Source: Cryptomeria japonica (lineage: Eukaryota; Streptophyta; Pinopsida; Cupressales; Cupressaceae). Taken from it: 64,000 nt of DNA. The notes under the pieces were generated by a model. That model did not search any database. It saw nothing but the letters and a program-made list of their open reading frames with translations, and was not told the origin of the DNA. How positions within the stretch are numbered: position 1 is the first letter of the stretch; every line of letters starts with the position of its first letter. Below, in pieces: positions 1 through 12,395 of this stretch. The stretch is taken from the NCBI RefSeq assembly GCF_030272615.1, contig NC_081413.1, positions 141,393,872 to 141,457,871 of the forward strand, read 5' to 3'. A program made the position numbers and the translations under genes.

Positions 1-3000
1 ACCATATGACCCCTTACGTGTCGTTATGGGTCGTATGGTGTCGTAAGGGGTCATATGGTGTCCTATGACACCTTAGGACACCATATGACCCCCTAGGACA
101 CAATAGGGTGTCGTTATGGGTCGTATGGTTTCCTAAGGGGTTATATGATGTCTTATGACCCCTAAGGAAACCATATGACCCCCTAGCACATAATAGGGTG
201 TTGTTATGGGTTGTATGGTGTCCTAAGGGGTCATATGTTGTCTTATGACCCCTTATGACACCATATGACCCCTTAGGACACAATACGGTGTCGTTATGGG
301 TTGTATGGTGTCCTAAGGGGTCATATGGTGTCCTATGACCTCTTAGGACACCATATGACCCCTTAGGACATAATATGGTGTTGTTATGGGTCATATGGAC
401 AGCTAAGGGGTCATATGATGTCCTATGGCCCCATAGGCCATAGGAGACCATATGACCCCTTAGGTGTCGTTATGGGTTGTATGGTGTCGTAAGGGGTCAT
501 ATGGTGTCCTATGACACCTTAGGACACCATATGACCCCCTAGGACACAATAGGGTGTCGTTATGGGTCATATGGTGTTGTAAGGGGTCATATGGTATATT
601 ATGACCCCTTAGGACACCATATGACCCCCTAGGACACAATAGGGTGTCGTTATGGCTCGTATGGTGTTCTAAGGGGTCATATGGTGTCTTATGACCCCTT
701 ATGACCCCTTAGGACACAATACAGTGTCGTTATGGGTCGTATGGTGTCCTAAGGGGTCATATGGTGTCCTATAACCCCTTAGGACACCATATGACCCCTT
801 AGGACATAATATGGTGTTGTTATGGGTTGTATGAACACCTAAGGGGTCATCTGATGTCCTATGTGGCCATAGAACACCATATGACCCCTTAGGTGTTGTT
901 ATGGGTCGTTTGGTGTCGTAAGGGGTCATATGGTGTCCTATGACACCTAAGGACACCATATGATCCCCTAGGACACAATAGGGTGTCATTATGGGTCCTA
1001 TGGTGTCCTAAGGGGTCATATAGTGTCTTATGACCCCTTAGGACACCATATGACCCCTTAGGACACAATACAATGTCGTTATGGGTCGTATGGTGTCCTA
1101 AGGGGTCATATGGTGTCCTATGACCCCTTAGGACACCATATGACCCCTTAGGACATAATATGGTGTTGTTATGGGTCGTATGGACACCTAAGGGGTCATA
1201 TGATGTCGTATGGGGCCATAGGACACCATATGACCCCTTAGGTGTCATTATGGGTCGTATGGTGTCATAAGGGGTCATATGGTATCCTATGACACCTTAG
1301 GCTACCATATGACCCCCTAGGACACAATAGGGCGTCGTTATGGGTCGTATGGTGTCCTAAGGGGTCATATGGTGTCTTATGACACCTTAGGACACCATAT
1401 GACCCCCTAGGACACAATAGGGTGTCGTCATGGGTCGTATGGTGTCCTAAGGGGTCATATGGTGTCTTATGACCCCTTAGGGCACAATACGGTGTCGTTA
1501 TGGGTCGCATGGTGTCCTAAGGGGTCATATGGTGTCCTATGACCACTTAGGACACCATATGACCCCTTAGGACATAATATGGTGTTGTTATGGGTCGTAT
1601 GGACACCTAAGGGGTCATATGATATTCTATGGGGCTATAGGACACCATCTGACCCCTTAGGTGTTGTTATGGGTCGTATGGCGTCGTAAGAGGTCGTATG
1701 GTGTCCTATGACACCTTAGGACACCATATGACCCCCTAGGACACAATAGGGTGTCGTTATGGGTCGTATGGTGTCCTAAGGGGTCATATGGTATATTATG
1801 ACCCCTTAGGACACCATATGAACCCTTAGGACACAATAGGGTGTCATTATGGGTCGTATGGTGTCCTAAGGGGTCATATGGTGTCTTATGACACCTTATG
1901 ACCCCATATGACCCGTTATTACACAATACGGTGTCGTTATGGGTCGTATGGTGTCCTAAGGGGTCATATGGTGTCCTATGACCCCATAGGACACCATATG
2001 ACCCCTTAGGACATAATATGGTGTTGTTATGGGTCATATGAACACCTAAGGGGTCATATGATGTCCTATGGGGCCATAGAGCACCATATGACCCCTTAGG
2101 TGTCTTTATGGGTTGTTTGGTGTCATAAGGGGTCATATGGTGTCCTATGACACCTTAGGACACCATATGACCCCCTAGGACATAATAGGGTGTCGTTATG
2201 GGTCGTATGGTGTCCTAAGGGGTCATATGGTGTCTTATGACCCCTTAGGACACCATATGACCCCTTAGGACACAATATGGTGTCGTTATGGGTCATATGG
2301 TGTCCTAAGGTGTCATATGGTGTCTTATGACCCCTTAGGACATAATATGGTGTTGTTATGGGTCGTATGGACACCTAAGGGGTCATATGATGTCCTATGG
2401 GGCCATAGGACACCATATGACCCGTTAGGTGTCGTTATGGGTTGTATGGTGTCGTAAGGGGTCATATGGTGTCTTGTGACACCTTAGGACACCATATGAC
2501 CCCCTAGGACACAATCGGGTGTCGTTATTGGTCGTATGGTGTCCTAAGGGGTCATATGGTGTCTTATGACCCCTTAGGACACCATATGACCCCTTAGGAC
2601 AAAATAAGGTGTTGTTATGGGTCATATGGTGTCCTAAGGGGTCATATGGTGTCCTATGACCCGTTAGGACACCATATGACCCGTTAGGACATAATATGGT
2701 GTCGTTATGGGTCGCGATGGACAACTAAGGGGTCATATGGTGTCGTAAGGGGTCATATGGTGTCCTATGACCCCTTAGCACACCATATGATCCGGTAGGA
2801 CACATTAGGGTGTTGTTATGGGTCGTATGGTGTCCTAAGGGGTCATATGGTGTCTTATGACCCCTTACGACACCATATGACCCCCTAGGACACAATAGGG
2901 TGTCGTTATGGGTCGTATAGTGTCCTAAGGGGTTATATGGTGTCTTATGACCTCTTATGACACGATATGACCCCTTAGGACACAATACAATGTTATTATG

Positions 3001-5776
3001 GGTCATTATGGGTTGTATGGTGTCCTAAGGGGTCATATGGTCTCCTATGATCCCTTAGGACATAATATGGTGTTGTTATGGGTCCTATGGACACCTAAGG
3101 GGTCATATGATGTCCTATGGGGCCATAGGACACCATATGACCCCTTATGTGTCATTAGGGGTTGTATGGTGTTGTAAGAGGTCATATGGTGTCCTATGAC
3201 ACCTTAGGAGACCATATGACCCCCTAGGACACAATAAGGTGTCGTTATGGGTCATATGGTGTCCTAAGGGGTCATATGGTGTCTTATGACCCCTTGGGAC
3301 ACCATATGATCCTCTAGGACACAATAGGGTGTCGTTCTGGGTTGTATGTTGTCCTAAGGGGTCATATGGTGTCCTATGACCCCTTATGACCCCTTAGGAA
3401 ACAATACAGTGTCGTTATGGGTCGTATGGACACCTAAGGTGTCATATGATGTCCTTTGGGGCCATAGGACACCATATGACCCCTTAGGTGTCGTTATGGG
3501 TTGTTTGGTATCGTAAGGGGTCATATGGTGTCCTATGACACTTTAGGACACCATATGACCCCCTAGGACACAATAAGGTGTTGTTATGGGTCGTATGGTG
3601 TCCTAAGGGGTCATATGGTGTCTTATGACCCCTTAGGACACCATATGACCCCTTAGGACACAATACGGTGTCGTTATGGGTCGTATGGTGTCCTAAAGGG
3701 TCATATGGTGTCCTATGACCCCTTAGGACACCATATGACCCATTAGGACACAATATGGTGTCGTTATGGGTCATATGGATAGCTAAGGGGTCATATTGTT
3801 TCCTATGGGGCCATAGGATACCATATGACCCATTAGGTGTCGTTATGGGTCATATGGTGTCATAAGGGTTCATATGGTGTCCTATGATCCCTTAGGACAC
3901 CATATGACCCCCTAGGACACAATAGGGTGTCGTTATGGGTCGTATGGTGTCTTAAGGGGTCATATGGTGTCTTATGACCCCTTAGGACACCATATGACCC
4001 CCTAGGACACAATAGGGTGTCTTTATGGGCCGTATGGTGTCCTAAGGGGTCATATGGTGTCTTATGACTCCTTATGACACCATATGACCCCTTAGGACAC
4101 AATATAGTGTTTTAATGGGTTGTTATGGGTTGTATGGTGTCCTAAGGGGTCATATGGTGTCCTATGACCCCTTAAGACACCATATGACCACTTAGGACAT
4201 AATATGGTGTTGTTATGGGTCGTATGGACACCTAAGGGGTCATATGATGTCCTATGGGGCGATAGGACACCATATGAGCCCTTAGGTGTCGTTATGGGTC
4301 GTATGGTGTCGTAAGGGGTCATATGGTGTCCTATGACACCTTAGGACATGATATGACCCCCTAGAACACAATAGGGTGTCGTTATGGGTTGTATGGTGTC
4401 CTAAGGGGTCATATGGAGTCTTATGACAACTTACGACACCATATGACCCCTTAGGACACAATATGATGTCGTTGTGGGTCGTATGGTGTCCTAAGGGGTC
4501 ATATGGTGTCCTAAGGGGTCATATGGTGTCCTATGACCCCTTAGGACACCATATGACGCGTTAGGATACAATATGGTGTCGTTATAGGTTGTATGGTGTC
4601 CTAAGGGGTCATATGGTGTCTTATGACCCCTTAGGACACTATATGACCCCTCAGGACACAATATGGTGTCGTATGGATAGCTAAGGGGTCATATGGTGTC
4701 CTTTGGTGCCATAGGACACCATATGACCCCTTAGGTGTTGTTATGTGTCGTATATTGTCGTAAGGGTCATATGGTGTCCTTTGACCCCTTAGGACACCAT
4801 AAGACCCCCTAGGACACAATAGGGTGTCGTTATGGGTCGTATGGTGTCGTAAGGGGTCATATGGTGTCTTATGACCCCTTAGGACACCATATGACCCCTT
4901 AGGACATAATATTGTGTCGTTATGAGTCGTATGGTGTCCTAAGGGGTCATATGGTGTCCTATGACCCCTTAGGACACCAGATGACCCCTTAGGACACAAT
5001 ATGGTGTCGTTATGGGTCGTATGGACACCTAAGGGGTCATATGGTGTCCTATGGGGCCATAGGACACCATATGACCCCTTAGGTCTCATTATGGGTCGTA
5101 TGGTGTCGTAAGGGGTCATATGGTGTCCTATGACCCCTTAGGACACCATATGACCCCCTAGGACACAATAGGGTGTCGTTATGGGTCGTATGGTGTCCTT
5201 AGGGGTCATATGGTGTCTTATGACCCCTTAGGACACCATATGACCCCCTAGGACACAATAGTGTGTCGTTATGGGTAGTATGGTGTCGTAAGGGGTCATA
5301 TGGTGTCCTATGACCCCTTAGGACTCCATATGACCCCTTAGGACACAATAGGGTGTTGTTATGGGTCGTATGGTGTTGCAAGGGGTCATATGGTTTCCTA
5401 TGACCCTTTAGGACACCATATGACCCTTTTAGGACACAATATGGTGTTGTTATGGGTCATATGGTGTCCTAAGGGGTCATAGGACACCATATAACCCCTT
5501 AGGACACAATATGACCCCTAACGACGCCTAAGGGGTCATATAGTGTCCTATGACCCATTAAAACACCATATGGTGCTGTTATGTGTTCTATGGTGTCCTA
5601 AGGGGTCATATGGTGTCCTATGACCACTTAGGACAAAATATGGTGTCGTTATGGGTCTTATGGTAACGTAAGAGGTCATATTTTGTCCTATGACCCCTTA
5701 GGACACCATACGACCCCTTAGGTGTCGTTAGGGGTCATTTTGTGTCCTAAGGGGTCATATGGTGTCCTATGACCCC
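1..5776. repeat. Satellite array, 90-bp monomer with higher-order structure
   Basis: The array is continuous from the window edge, so its left end is not seen. The marker TCGTTATGGG (or TTGTTATGGG) recurs at 111, 201, 291, 381, 467, 557, 647 and 727, giving a 90-bp period with occasional 80-86-bp units. Each monomer is built from four modules of about 20 bp: two copies of TATGACCCCTTAGGACACCA followed by two copies of its reverse complement, plus 8 bp. A variant segment (GACACCTAAGG then GTCCTATGGGGCCATAGG) recurs every 330-450 bp. The last few hundred bases are more degenerate. Because 90 is a multiple of three, long open frames arise on the minus strand; these are not genes. Confidence 0.97.
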
Positions 5777-5852
5777 TTAGGACCTAGAGAGAGGAGGAAG
5801 TGAGGAAAAAATTGAGGGAAAGAGGTGAGAGAGGGAATTAGATGGGTGTAAG

Positions 5853-6194
5853 GATGAAGAGGGGGATAGCTCGAGGGATAGGAGAATAAGTGAATTGTGA
5901 GAGCTAGAGAGGGGAGGGACAAAGAAGAGTTTGCATCTATTCCACATTTGGCGCACGCCAAATAGGGAGAGTGCTAAATGTGTACATAGAAACCCCCATC
6001 TCACCTCTCTCTTCTTTATCTCCCTTCCCTCGTAGTTCCATCTCTCTCTATGAACTAGATCTCATATTCTCTCTCTCCCCTTACCTCTTCTCAGGCTCTT
6101 CATTCTTATAGATACATACTCTTCTTTGTCCCTCCCCTTTCTAGCTCTCACAATTCCCTTATTTTGCTATCCCTCGAGCTATCTCCCTCTTCAT
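5853..6194. repeat. Large imperfect inverted repeat (foldback)
   Basis: A purine-rich arm at 5853-5930 is repeated as its reverse complement in the pyrimidine-rich stretch 6118-6194, with about 187 bp between. Shared landmarks are GATAGCTCGAGGGATA and GAATTGTGAGAGCTAGA on the left arm and their complements on the right. The arms are roughly 90% matching by eye. It could be a foldback or MITE-like element, or an inverted duplication at the satellite edge. No target-site duplication was identified. Confidence 0.75.
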
Positions 6195-6286
6195 CCACAT
6201 TTGGCGCACGCCAAATGTGGAATATGGACCACATTTAGCGCACGCCAAATGGAATATCCATTCATCACATTTAGCGCACGCTAAAT
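5946..6286. repeat. Four short palindromes ATTTGGCGCACGCCAAAT
   Basis: Copies lie at 5946-5963, 6199-6216, 6233-6250 and 6269-6286. The second copy extends to a perfect 26-bp palindrome (6195-6220) with 12-bp arms and a CA centre. Copies 3 and 4 carry TTTAGCGC in place of TTTGGCGC. TTTGGCGC resembles the plant E2F-binding consensus, but no adjacent gene supports a regulatory role. Confidence 0.8.
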
Positions 6287-6289
6287 AGG

Positions 6290-7190
6290 GCACTTGCCAA
6301 AATGTCCCGCTTTGGGAAACACCAAACCTATGGTTTGGATTTGCCTTGGGCATCCAACCCAAAGGTTTGGACGACCATTTCAGGCTAGAGACGTGTTTTT
6401 ATCAGAACATTGAAAATTTTGACATATTTTTTGTCGTGCTCTCCGTCAGGTTTGCACGTGTTTCAATGAAGTTAAAAAAAAATACCATGGAAAACTTGAG
6501 CTCCCTCTTAGCTATCCAAAAATGTAATTTATTTCAAATTTCGATTTCGTTAAGTCTTTCATCTATAATTTCTTTTGTTAGTGTGTTCGTTTTTTGTCAA
6601 AAACCAACATGCACTATTTTGGGTCTAGATTTTTACACGTTCATCAGATTTTGAAAAAAATTACATTTTTAGAAACTAGACTCCATTCTACACAATTTAA
6701 AAAAAAAAAGTTTTGATTTTTGATTTGTTTTCAATGATTTTAGGGGGGAGCACACTCAAATTTCTATTTTTTCAGGATGTGTCCACTTCGAAAATTAGTG
6801 AAAAATCATATACTCATTAAAAAATTAGCTAAAAATTCTGGCATAAACTTCAAGGTGTTAGCTAATTTCTCACTGAAGCGATTTTAAAAATTCAAAAAAA
6901 AAGTTAACATTTTAGGGGGGCCACGACAGACGCTATGTTATGTTTTTTGCATAAAAACAGGACCACTTTTTGTGGCTCCCCTTTTTGAAGCTCTTAATCT
7001 CCACCATTTTCAAAAACAATTAGTAGTTTAGAAAATAGACTCGAAGCACTCTGACTCTTTCTCTTGTTGCATCTTCAAATTTGGAGTGTAACTATCTTCA
7101 ATTTGTCGTTGAAGTTCAGACTTTGTTGATTTCAGAAAAAAAGTGGCATCTTAAGACCCCTTTTTGGTACCACAACTTGGTGCACATACC
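6290..7190. other. AT-rich stretch without a recognisable gene
   Basis: No conserved coding region was found. There are several poly-A/T runs and two TTTTAGGGGGG tracts (about 6740 and 6912). Part of it may belong to the 3' LTR of the reverse-strand copia fragment that follows, because that LTR begins at 7281 on the minus strand and its other end could not be fixed. Confidence 0.5.
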
Positions 7191-9300
7191 CGTCTGTCGG
7201 TAACCAATCATAACAGCTAGTGTTGACATCAATGACAAAACATCAATGCAACACATAATCAATTCCTACATATTGCCAACAATCTCCCACTTTGGCATTG
7301 ATGGCAACACTAGATGTGAAAAAGAAAACATCTAAGTGCCAAGAAATGCCAAAAATTTCTCACAAAAGATATAACAATGAAAAACTGAAAATCCTAGCAA
7401 CTCCCCCTAAGGAGTGCATTCCAATCTTAAATTGATCTGAATATCTTCATATGCTATATTATGACATTATTTTTCACATATAATTTACCTTGATATCCTT
7501 TAACATTTGCTTCATCCACAAGACTTGAGTGCAATTAGTTGCTGCTGCAACATATTTAGCTTCTGTAGTAGATAAAGAAATGCATGACTGTTTTTTGTTG
7601 ATCCATGAGACTAGTTTCTTTCCAAGAAAGAAAGCTCCACCAGAAGTGCTCTTCTAGTCATCAGTATCTCCTGCCCAATTTACATCTGTATATGCACATA
7701 GAGTGAAGTTATCATCTCTAGAGTACCATAAGCCATATTCTATTGTTCCTTGCAAATACCGAAATATCCTTTTTACTGCATATTCATGATTTTCTTTAGG
7801 ATTTCTTTGATACATCTTGAAACAATACTTACTGCATTCATAATATCTAGTCTAGTTCGAGTTAGATATAACAAGCCACCAATCATAGACTTATACCTTG
7901 TTGAATTTACCGGTGCAGATGTGTCTTTGATAGATAATTTCTCACTTGTCACCATAGGAGTACTTACTGGTTTGGAATTATCCATACCAAATTTCTTCAA
8001 CAATTCCCTTAGATACTTAGTTTGATAGATAAAAATGTCTTTGTCAGTTTGAGTAATCTGCAAACCTAAGAAAAATCTCATTTCACCAATCATAGACATT
8101 TCAAATTCATTCTTCATATTATTAGAGAATTCCATGCACAATTTATCTTCACCTCCAAAAATGATATCATCAACAAATACTTCAATAATCAGAATATCAT
8201 CATCAGTGATCTTGTAATATAAATTACTGTCAGCACTGCCCTTAGTAAAACCAAGCTTCAAAAGATATTTATCCAACCTTGCATACCAAGCTCTAGGAGC
8301 TTGTTTCAATCCATATAATGCTTTCCTTAACTTGCGAACCATATCTTTGTCATCTATCAGTGAAAATCCATCAGGCTACTCAATGTATACTTCTTCCTCA
8401 AGTTCACCATTCAAAAATGCACATTTAATATCCATTTGATAGACCTTATAGTTCTCGTATGCTACATAGGCAAGAAATAGTCTAACGACTTCAATTCTAG
8501 CTACTGGTGCAAATGTCTCACCATAATCAATTCCTTCCATTTGAGAATTTATCCTTTACAAACCGTTCTAGCCTTGTTTCTTATAACTTGACCATCCTCA
8601 TTTAGTTTATTTCTAAAAACCAAATTAGTTCCAATAACATTCTTATTTTTAGGCCGGGGAACTAAAGTCCAAGTCTTGTTCTTCTCTATTTGATCTAATT
8701 CATCTTCCATAGCCTTTAACCAGTATTTATCTTTACAAGCTTCAATAACATATGTCGGTTCAATTTGAAAAATAAGACATACCTCTTCATTTGCCAATCT
8801 TCTTCTTGTCATAACTCCCTTGTTCCTGTCTCCAATGATTTGATCTTCGGAATGATTTAGTCTTACATACCTTGGTGTCTTCTGAACTTCAGGTTCTCTA
8901 TTCTGATCATCAGTCACAATTGAATTTTCTGATTGTACTGGTGTAACTGTCTTAGTGTCTTGTACCGGTTGAGGCATTACCAGATTAGTTATGATCATTT
9001 CCACTATCGATTCTTTGTCATATGATATAGATTGATCTCTGTATTGCTCATCCACTTTCACATTTGTGCTCTCCACAATTTTCTGTAATCTTTTGTTATA
9101 ACATCTATATGCGTTTCTCTAAATTGAATATCCAAGAAATATCCCTTCATCACATCAAGGATCAAGCTTCCCAATTGAATCATGTTCCTTTTGATATTAA
9201 TTTTACTTCCAAAAATTTTAAAATATTTAAGAGTAGGTGTATGTCCAAACCATAATTCATAAGGAGTCTTACCAGTTTCACCTTTGATATGAACTCAGTT
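7190..9300 (-). mobile_element. Ty1/copia retrotransposon fragment, 5' truncated
   Basis: On the minus strand the order is end of integrase, linker, reverse transcriptase, RNase H, polypurine tract (GTGGGAGA, near 7283-7293) and an LTR start TGTTGGCAATATG at 7281. Gag, protease and most of the integrase are absent, so the fragment is cut near 9300. The far end of the LTR is not defined; sequence typical of such LTRs is followed to about 7190. There are no intact full-length frames, so this is an old, non-mobile copy. Confidence 0.88.
7480..9300 (-). pseudogene. Copia pol remnant (integrase end, RT, RNase H)
   Basis: Read on the minus strand from 9300. The integrase C-terminal end contains TPYELWFGHTP, and is followed by a hydrophilic linker. 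The RT start has WLKAMEDELDQIEKNKTW; RT then continues with ETFAPVARIE, KALYGLKQAPRAWY and the active-site block FVDDIIFG (usual YVDD, here with Phe). RNase H has STTEAKYVAA near 7560. Breaks seen: a frame disruption near 8555, a TAG near 8380 (IE*PDGF, where the family has Gln) and a frame change near 7770. Family assignment is secure; the copy cannot encode a functional polyprotein. Confidence 0.93.
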
Positions 9301-9571
9301 GAATGTGTAGACTTTTGTACTCACTGCTTTTGACCCGGAGCTATGAACCGGTGAGGCCACAATCCGGGGACCTCATCCCCACACTTCACTTGTTCAAACC
9401 CGTGAACACAACGACCTAACGAAGACACAAAGCCTACAAACACAATGGCCCAGTAGTGGTTTGAACCTTGGTGGCCGCTTCACCAAGAAAGTGTTTTAAC
9501 TGTGACACTACATGTCCCAAGACAATTATATGATATAATTTAAATATCATTAATTTTTTTATTTTTTTATT
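9300..9571. other. Unassigned sequence between copia fragment and RNL pseudogene
   Basis: A moderately GC-rich patch (about 9335-9500) contains GGTTTGAACCTTGG, which resembles a Pol III B box, and TGGCCCAGTAG just before it. The two overlap rather than sit at tRNA spacing, so no tRNA or SINE call is made. It may be another repeat insertion marking the truncation point of the copia fragment. Confidence 0.35.
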
Positions 9572-10190
9572 TTGTTTTAGTTTCAATTTATATCAATGTT
9601 TTATTTATATCTAGGTAACTATTATATTAAGTTTAGGTATAGAATTTTAGTGTAGGATGAGATGTTTAATAGTTTATAAGGGTTTCCAAGGTACATTTTA
9701 GGTTTTCTTATGAAGGGTTATGTTGTATAATACAAAATATCGTATATTTTAATGTTTATGGATTGTATTATAGCTTCAATTTGTCCTATTCTTTCATAAG
9801 GTGTTTTATCTAGGTCTAAGAAACTAAGAAACTATCACATTAAATATTTAGGTACATAATCTTTCATGGAGGATGAGGTGCTTGATGGTCTATAAAAGTT
9901 TCAAGTTATATTTTAGATTTTCCCATGAAGAGTTATATCGTATGATCCAAATCATCATCTAATATAATACTTTTTCTTTCTATTTTAGCTTCAGTTTGTC
10001 TTGCTTTGGATTAATGTTTTATTTAATTATTACATTAGATTTTAGGATCTTTGGTTTAAGATGAGGCACTTGATGATCTATAAAGATTTCAACATACATT
10101 TTAGATTTTCTTAAGAATGATTATGTAGTATGATCCAAAACATCATCTATTTTAAAGCTTTTGAATTCTTTCTAACTTCAATCTTAATTG
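9572..10190. repeat. Three diverged tandem copies of a ~200-bp unit
   Basis: The copies are about 9572-9762, 9763-9975 and 9976-10190. Each contains a TAGCTTCAATTTGTC-like block, a GGATGAGGTGCTTGATGGTCTAT-like block, TTTTAGATTTTCCCATGAAG and a stretch like TATGATCCAAATCATCATC. The unit lies just before the first surviving exon of the RNL pseudogene. It resembles part of intron 1 of the downstream RNL gene (about 43498-43600), so it is best read as expanded ancestral intron sequence. Confidence 0.7.
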
Positions 10191-10330
10191 ATGGCTTATA
10201 AAAAATTTAAAATAATAAAAAGTTAAACAATATGATACAAAATATTAACACTAATAAATGATGAAAAATAATAACATACATAAATTAGTTTCATAAAAAA
10301 ATCTTATTTACACTATTTCTTATTACTCAG

Positions 10331-12395
10331 AGTACTTCAAGCAGAGAATAATGTACGTTGTGGTTTCAGAAAGCCCAGATCCCCTAACTATCCTCAAGAC
10401 CATTTGTGAAAACATTGTTGGGGGACCAGCACCTAATTTCAGAAATATTGAGGACGCACATAACCAATTGCAATTGCAAAAAATAAATTCAAGAAGAAAT
10501 GAACCAATTCTGGCGGTATTGGATGACATTTGGCGATTTTCTGACCTGAAAGATCTGTTATTTATAGGGGAGCAATACATGACTTTAGTAACCACCGGAG
10601 ATGCAAATATCATGCAGTGCATCCCATTATGGTTCAACAAAGGCCATTATCCCCTGCCGTCTTTGCAAGAGGAGCATGCCCTGTCACTTTTCTGCCTATG
10701 TGCCTTTGACATGTCTAGCATTCCAGATACACATAATGAACAACTGGTCAAACAGGTACCTCACTACTACTCACAATAACAGCACGGTCTGCTATTGCCT
10801 TCCCCATATCTAAATGCATGCTTAATTTAGCCTTATTAATGTGCAGGTACAAGCAGACTGTAAAGGTTTGCCACTAGCTCTTCAGGTAATTGGTAGCTCT
10901 CTGAATCGTCAGCCCGACCACGTTTGGAAAGCTACTAGGGATGCCCTTGCAAGGGGAGAAGTTTCAGATGATAATCAGATAGCGTTTCTTCTTAAGCGCT
11001 TGGAAACAAGCATAGGTGTGCTGAATCCTGGTGAAAAGCAGTGTTTCTTGGACCTGGCTGTATTCCCAAAAGGACGAATCATTCTGCAAATGTATTGTTA
11101 GATATTTGGGTGTATGTTCGTCGAATGAAACGGAACGATGCTCTTCCTCTTGTACGGAAATTTGAAGCTAGACATCCGCTGGACATGAGGAGGGATCCCG
11201 GGTAAGGAACATTGAGTTCCTGCGCACACTGAATTCCTTTTAACTTTCACCAGAATTCTTATAATAACCTGTTCTCCTAACGTTTGATGCCAGGACCCCG
11301 GAAAGCGCAGATGACTGCATGGATGGATATTCCATTTCCCAACATGATGTAATGAGAGATTTGGCCCTGTTTTTGACGAAGCAGGACAATAGTACTCACT
11401 ACTCAGTGTAGGAGGCTATATATGTCTCAAAAGCAATCTGAATTACCCCCAGAGTGGCAAACAGATGAAGATCTTTCATCTACAGCTCAGATTATTTCCA
11501 TTCATACAGGTAACTGCTACAGCTGATCTTTTTTTAATAGTAATCGAGTTGGACTATGATATTGCTCCCTACTCCAAAATTTTCAAAATTTATCACACAG
11601 ATTTCTTAAAATAAAAAGTAATCATAGCGTAGAATTGACTTCAATGTTTGTTCGGAGAATACAGGGGCAATGAATGATACACAATGGCCACAAATGGACT
11701 TCCCTGAGGCGGAAGCTCTGGTTTTATATCTCAGCGCAAGTGAATATTGCATTCCACCATTTCTGCTCACAATGAAGAAACTCAAGATTCTCCAAATACA
11801 CAATGACAGTGCAAAACAGGCAAAGCTGAGTGGACTGCCTGATTTTCAAGCACTTTCTGAGCTTAAATCTTTGCATCATGAAGGGCTAATAGTTCCTTCT
11901 CTACATGAGCAATGCGATGTCTCAGAGAATTTGGAGAAATTATACCTAAGCCTATGTGAAGGCCTTGGTAGGGATACAATGTTCAACTTTCCTAGGCTTA
12001 TAGAATTTAATGTGGACCACTGCAGTGATCTAGAGGAGTTGCCGGCAGGCATCTGTTCTTCAAATTCCCTGAAAATTTTGTCAATTACTCATTGCAAAAG
12101 CCTCGCAAAGTTGCCTGACAAGCTTGGATCACTTAAGCGGATAAGATTGTATCAATCTGGATGCTTGGAAGAGCTGCCACCATCCATCTGCAGGCTTGGA
12201 GAACTAGAATTGCTTAACATTTCGTGGGTTGAAGATGAACAGGAGCAAAGTCCCTGAATTGAAGAAAACTTTCCAATCAATAAACCAAATGACATCGGTG
12301 ATTTGTGATGGGGACAATGAGTAGCTGTTCAGAAGGAGCTCCAAGTATGCTCTTGAAGTTGAAGCTGTGGAAGAAGTATTCAATTGAACTGGCTA
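10331..12395 (+). pseudogene. RNL-type NLR immune receptor pseudogene, exon 1 missing
   Basis: Parallel to the RNL gene at 42609-46295, with the same splice sites. Exons: 10331-10755, 10847-11201, 11294-11509 and 11665 to about 12395. It retains Walker B (ILAVLDDIW), GLPLAL, the MHD-type motif SQHDVMRDLAL (QHD at 11340-11348) and leucine-rich repeats with EELPAGICSS and AKLPDKLGSL. Missing: the RPW8 domain and the P-loop, since no first exon is found upstream, where retroelement sequence lies instead. Lesions: a 1-nt deletion near 11083 leading to TAG; a 7-bp duplication (ACTCACT, 11394-11400) leading to TAG at 11409; a frame change near 12230; and a nonsense TAG where the paralogue has TGG (near 12322). 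The RNBS-B segment reads TLVTTGD rather than TTRA. Functional RNLs act as helper NLRs in plant effector-triggered immunity; this copy cannot. Confidence 0.88.

Noticed and set aside
14-5381. Long minus-strand open frames encoding 30-residue repeats in the satellite
   Set aside because: The 90-bp monomer is divisible by three and lacks stops in that register, so open frames are automatic. No start context, no upstream region, and frames end wherever a monomer is 80 or 86 bp.
1-5776. CRISPR-like array
   Set aside because: Repeats are contiguous without unique spacers, and the surroundings are plant nuclear DNA.
9440-9475. tRNA or SINE promoter boxes
   Set aside because: The A-box-like and B-box-like words overlap instead of being spaced, and no cloverleaf could be drawn.
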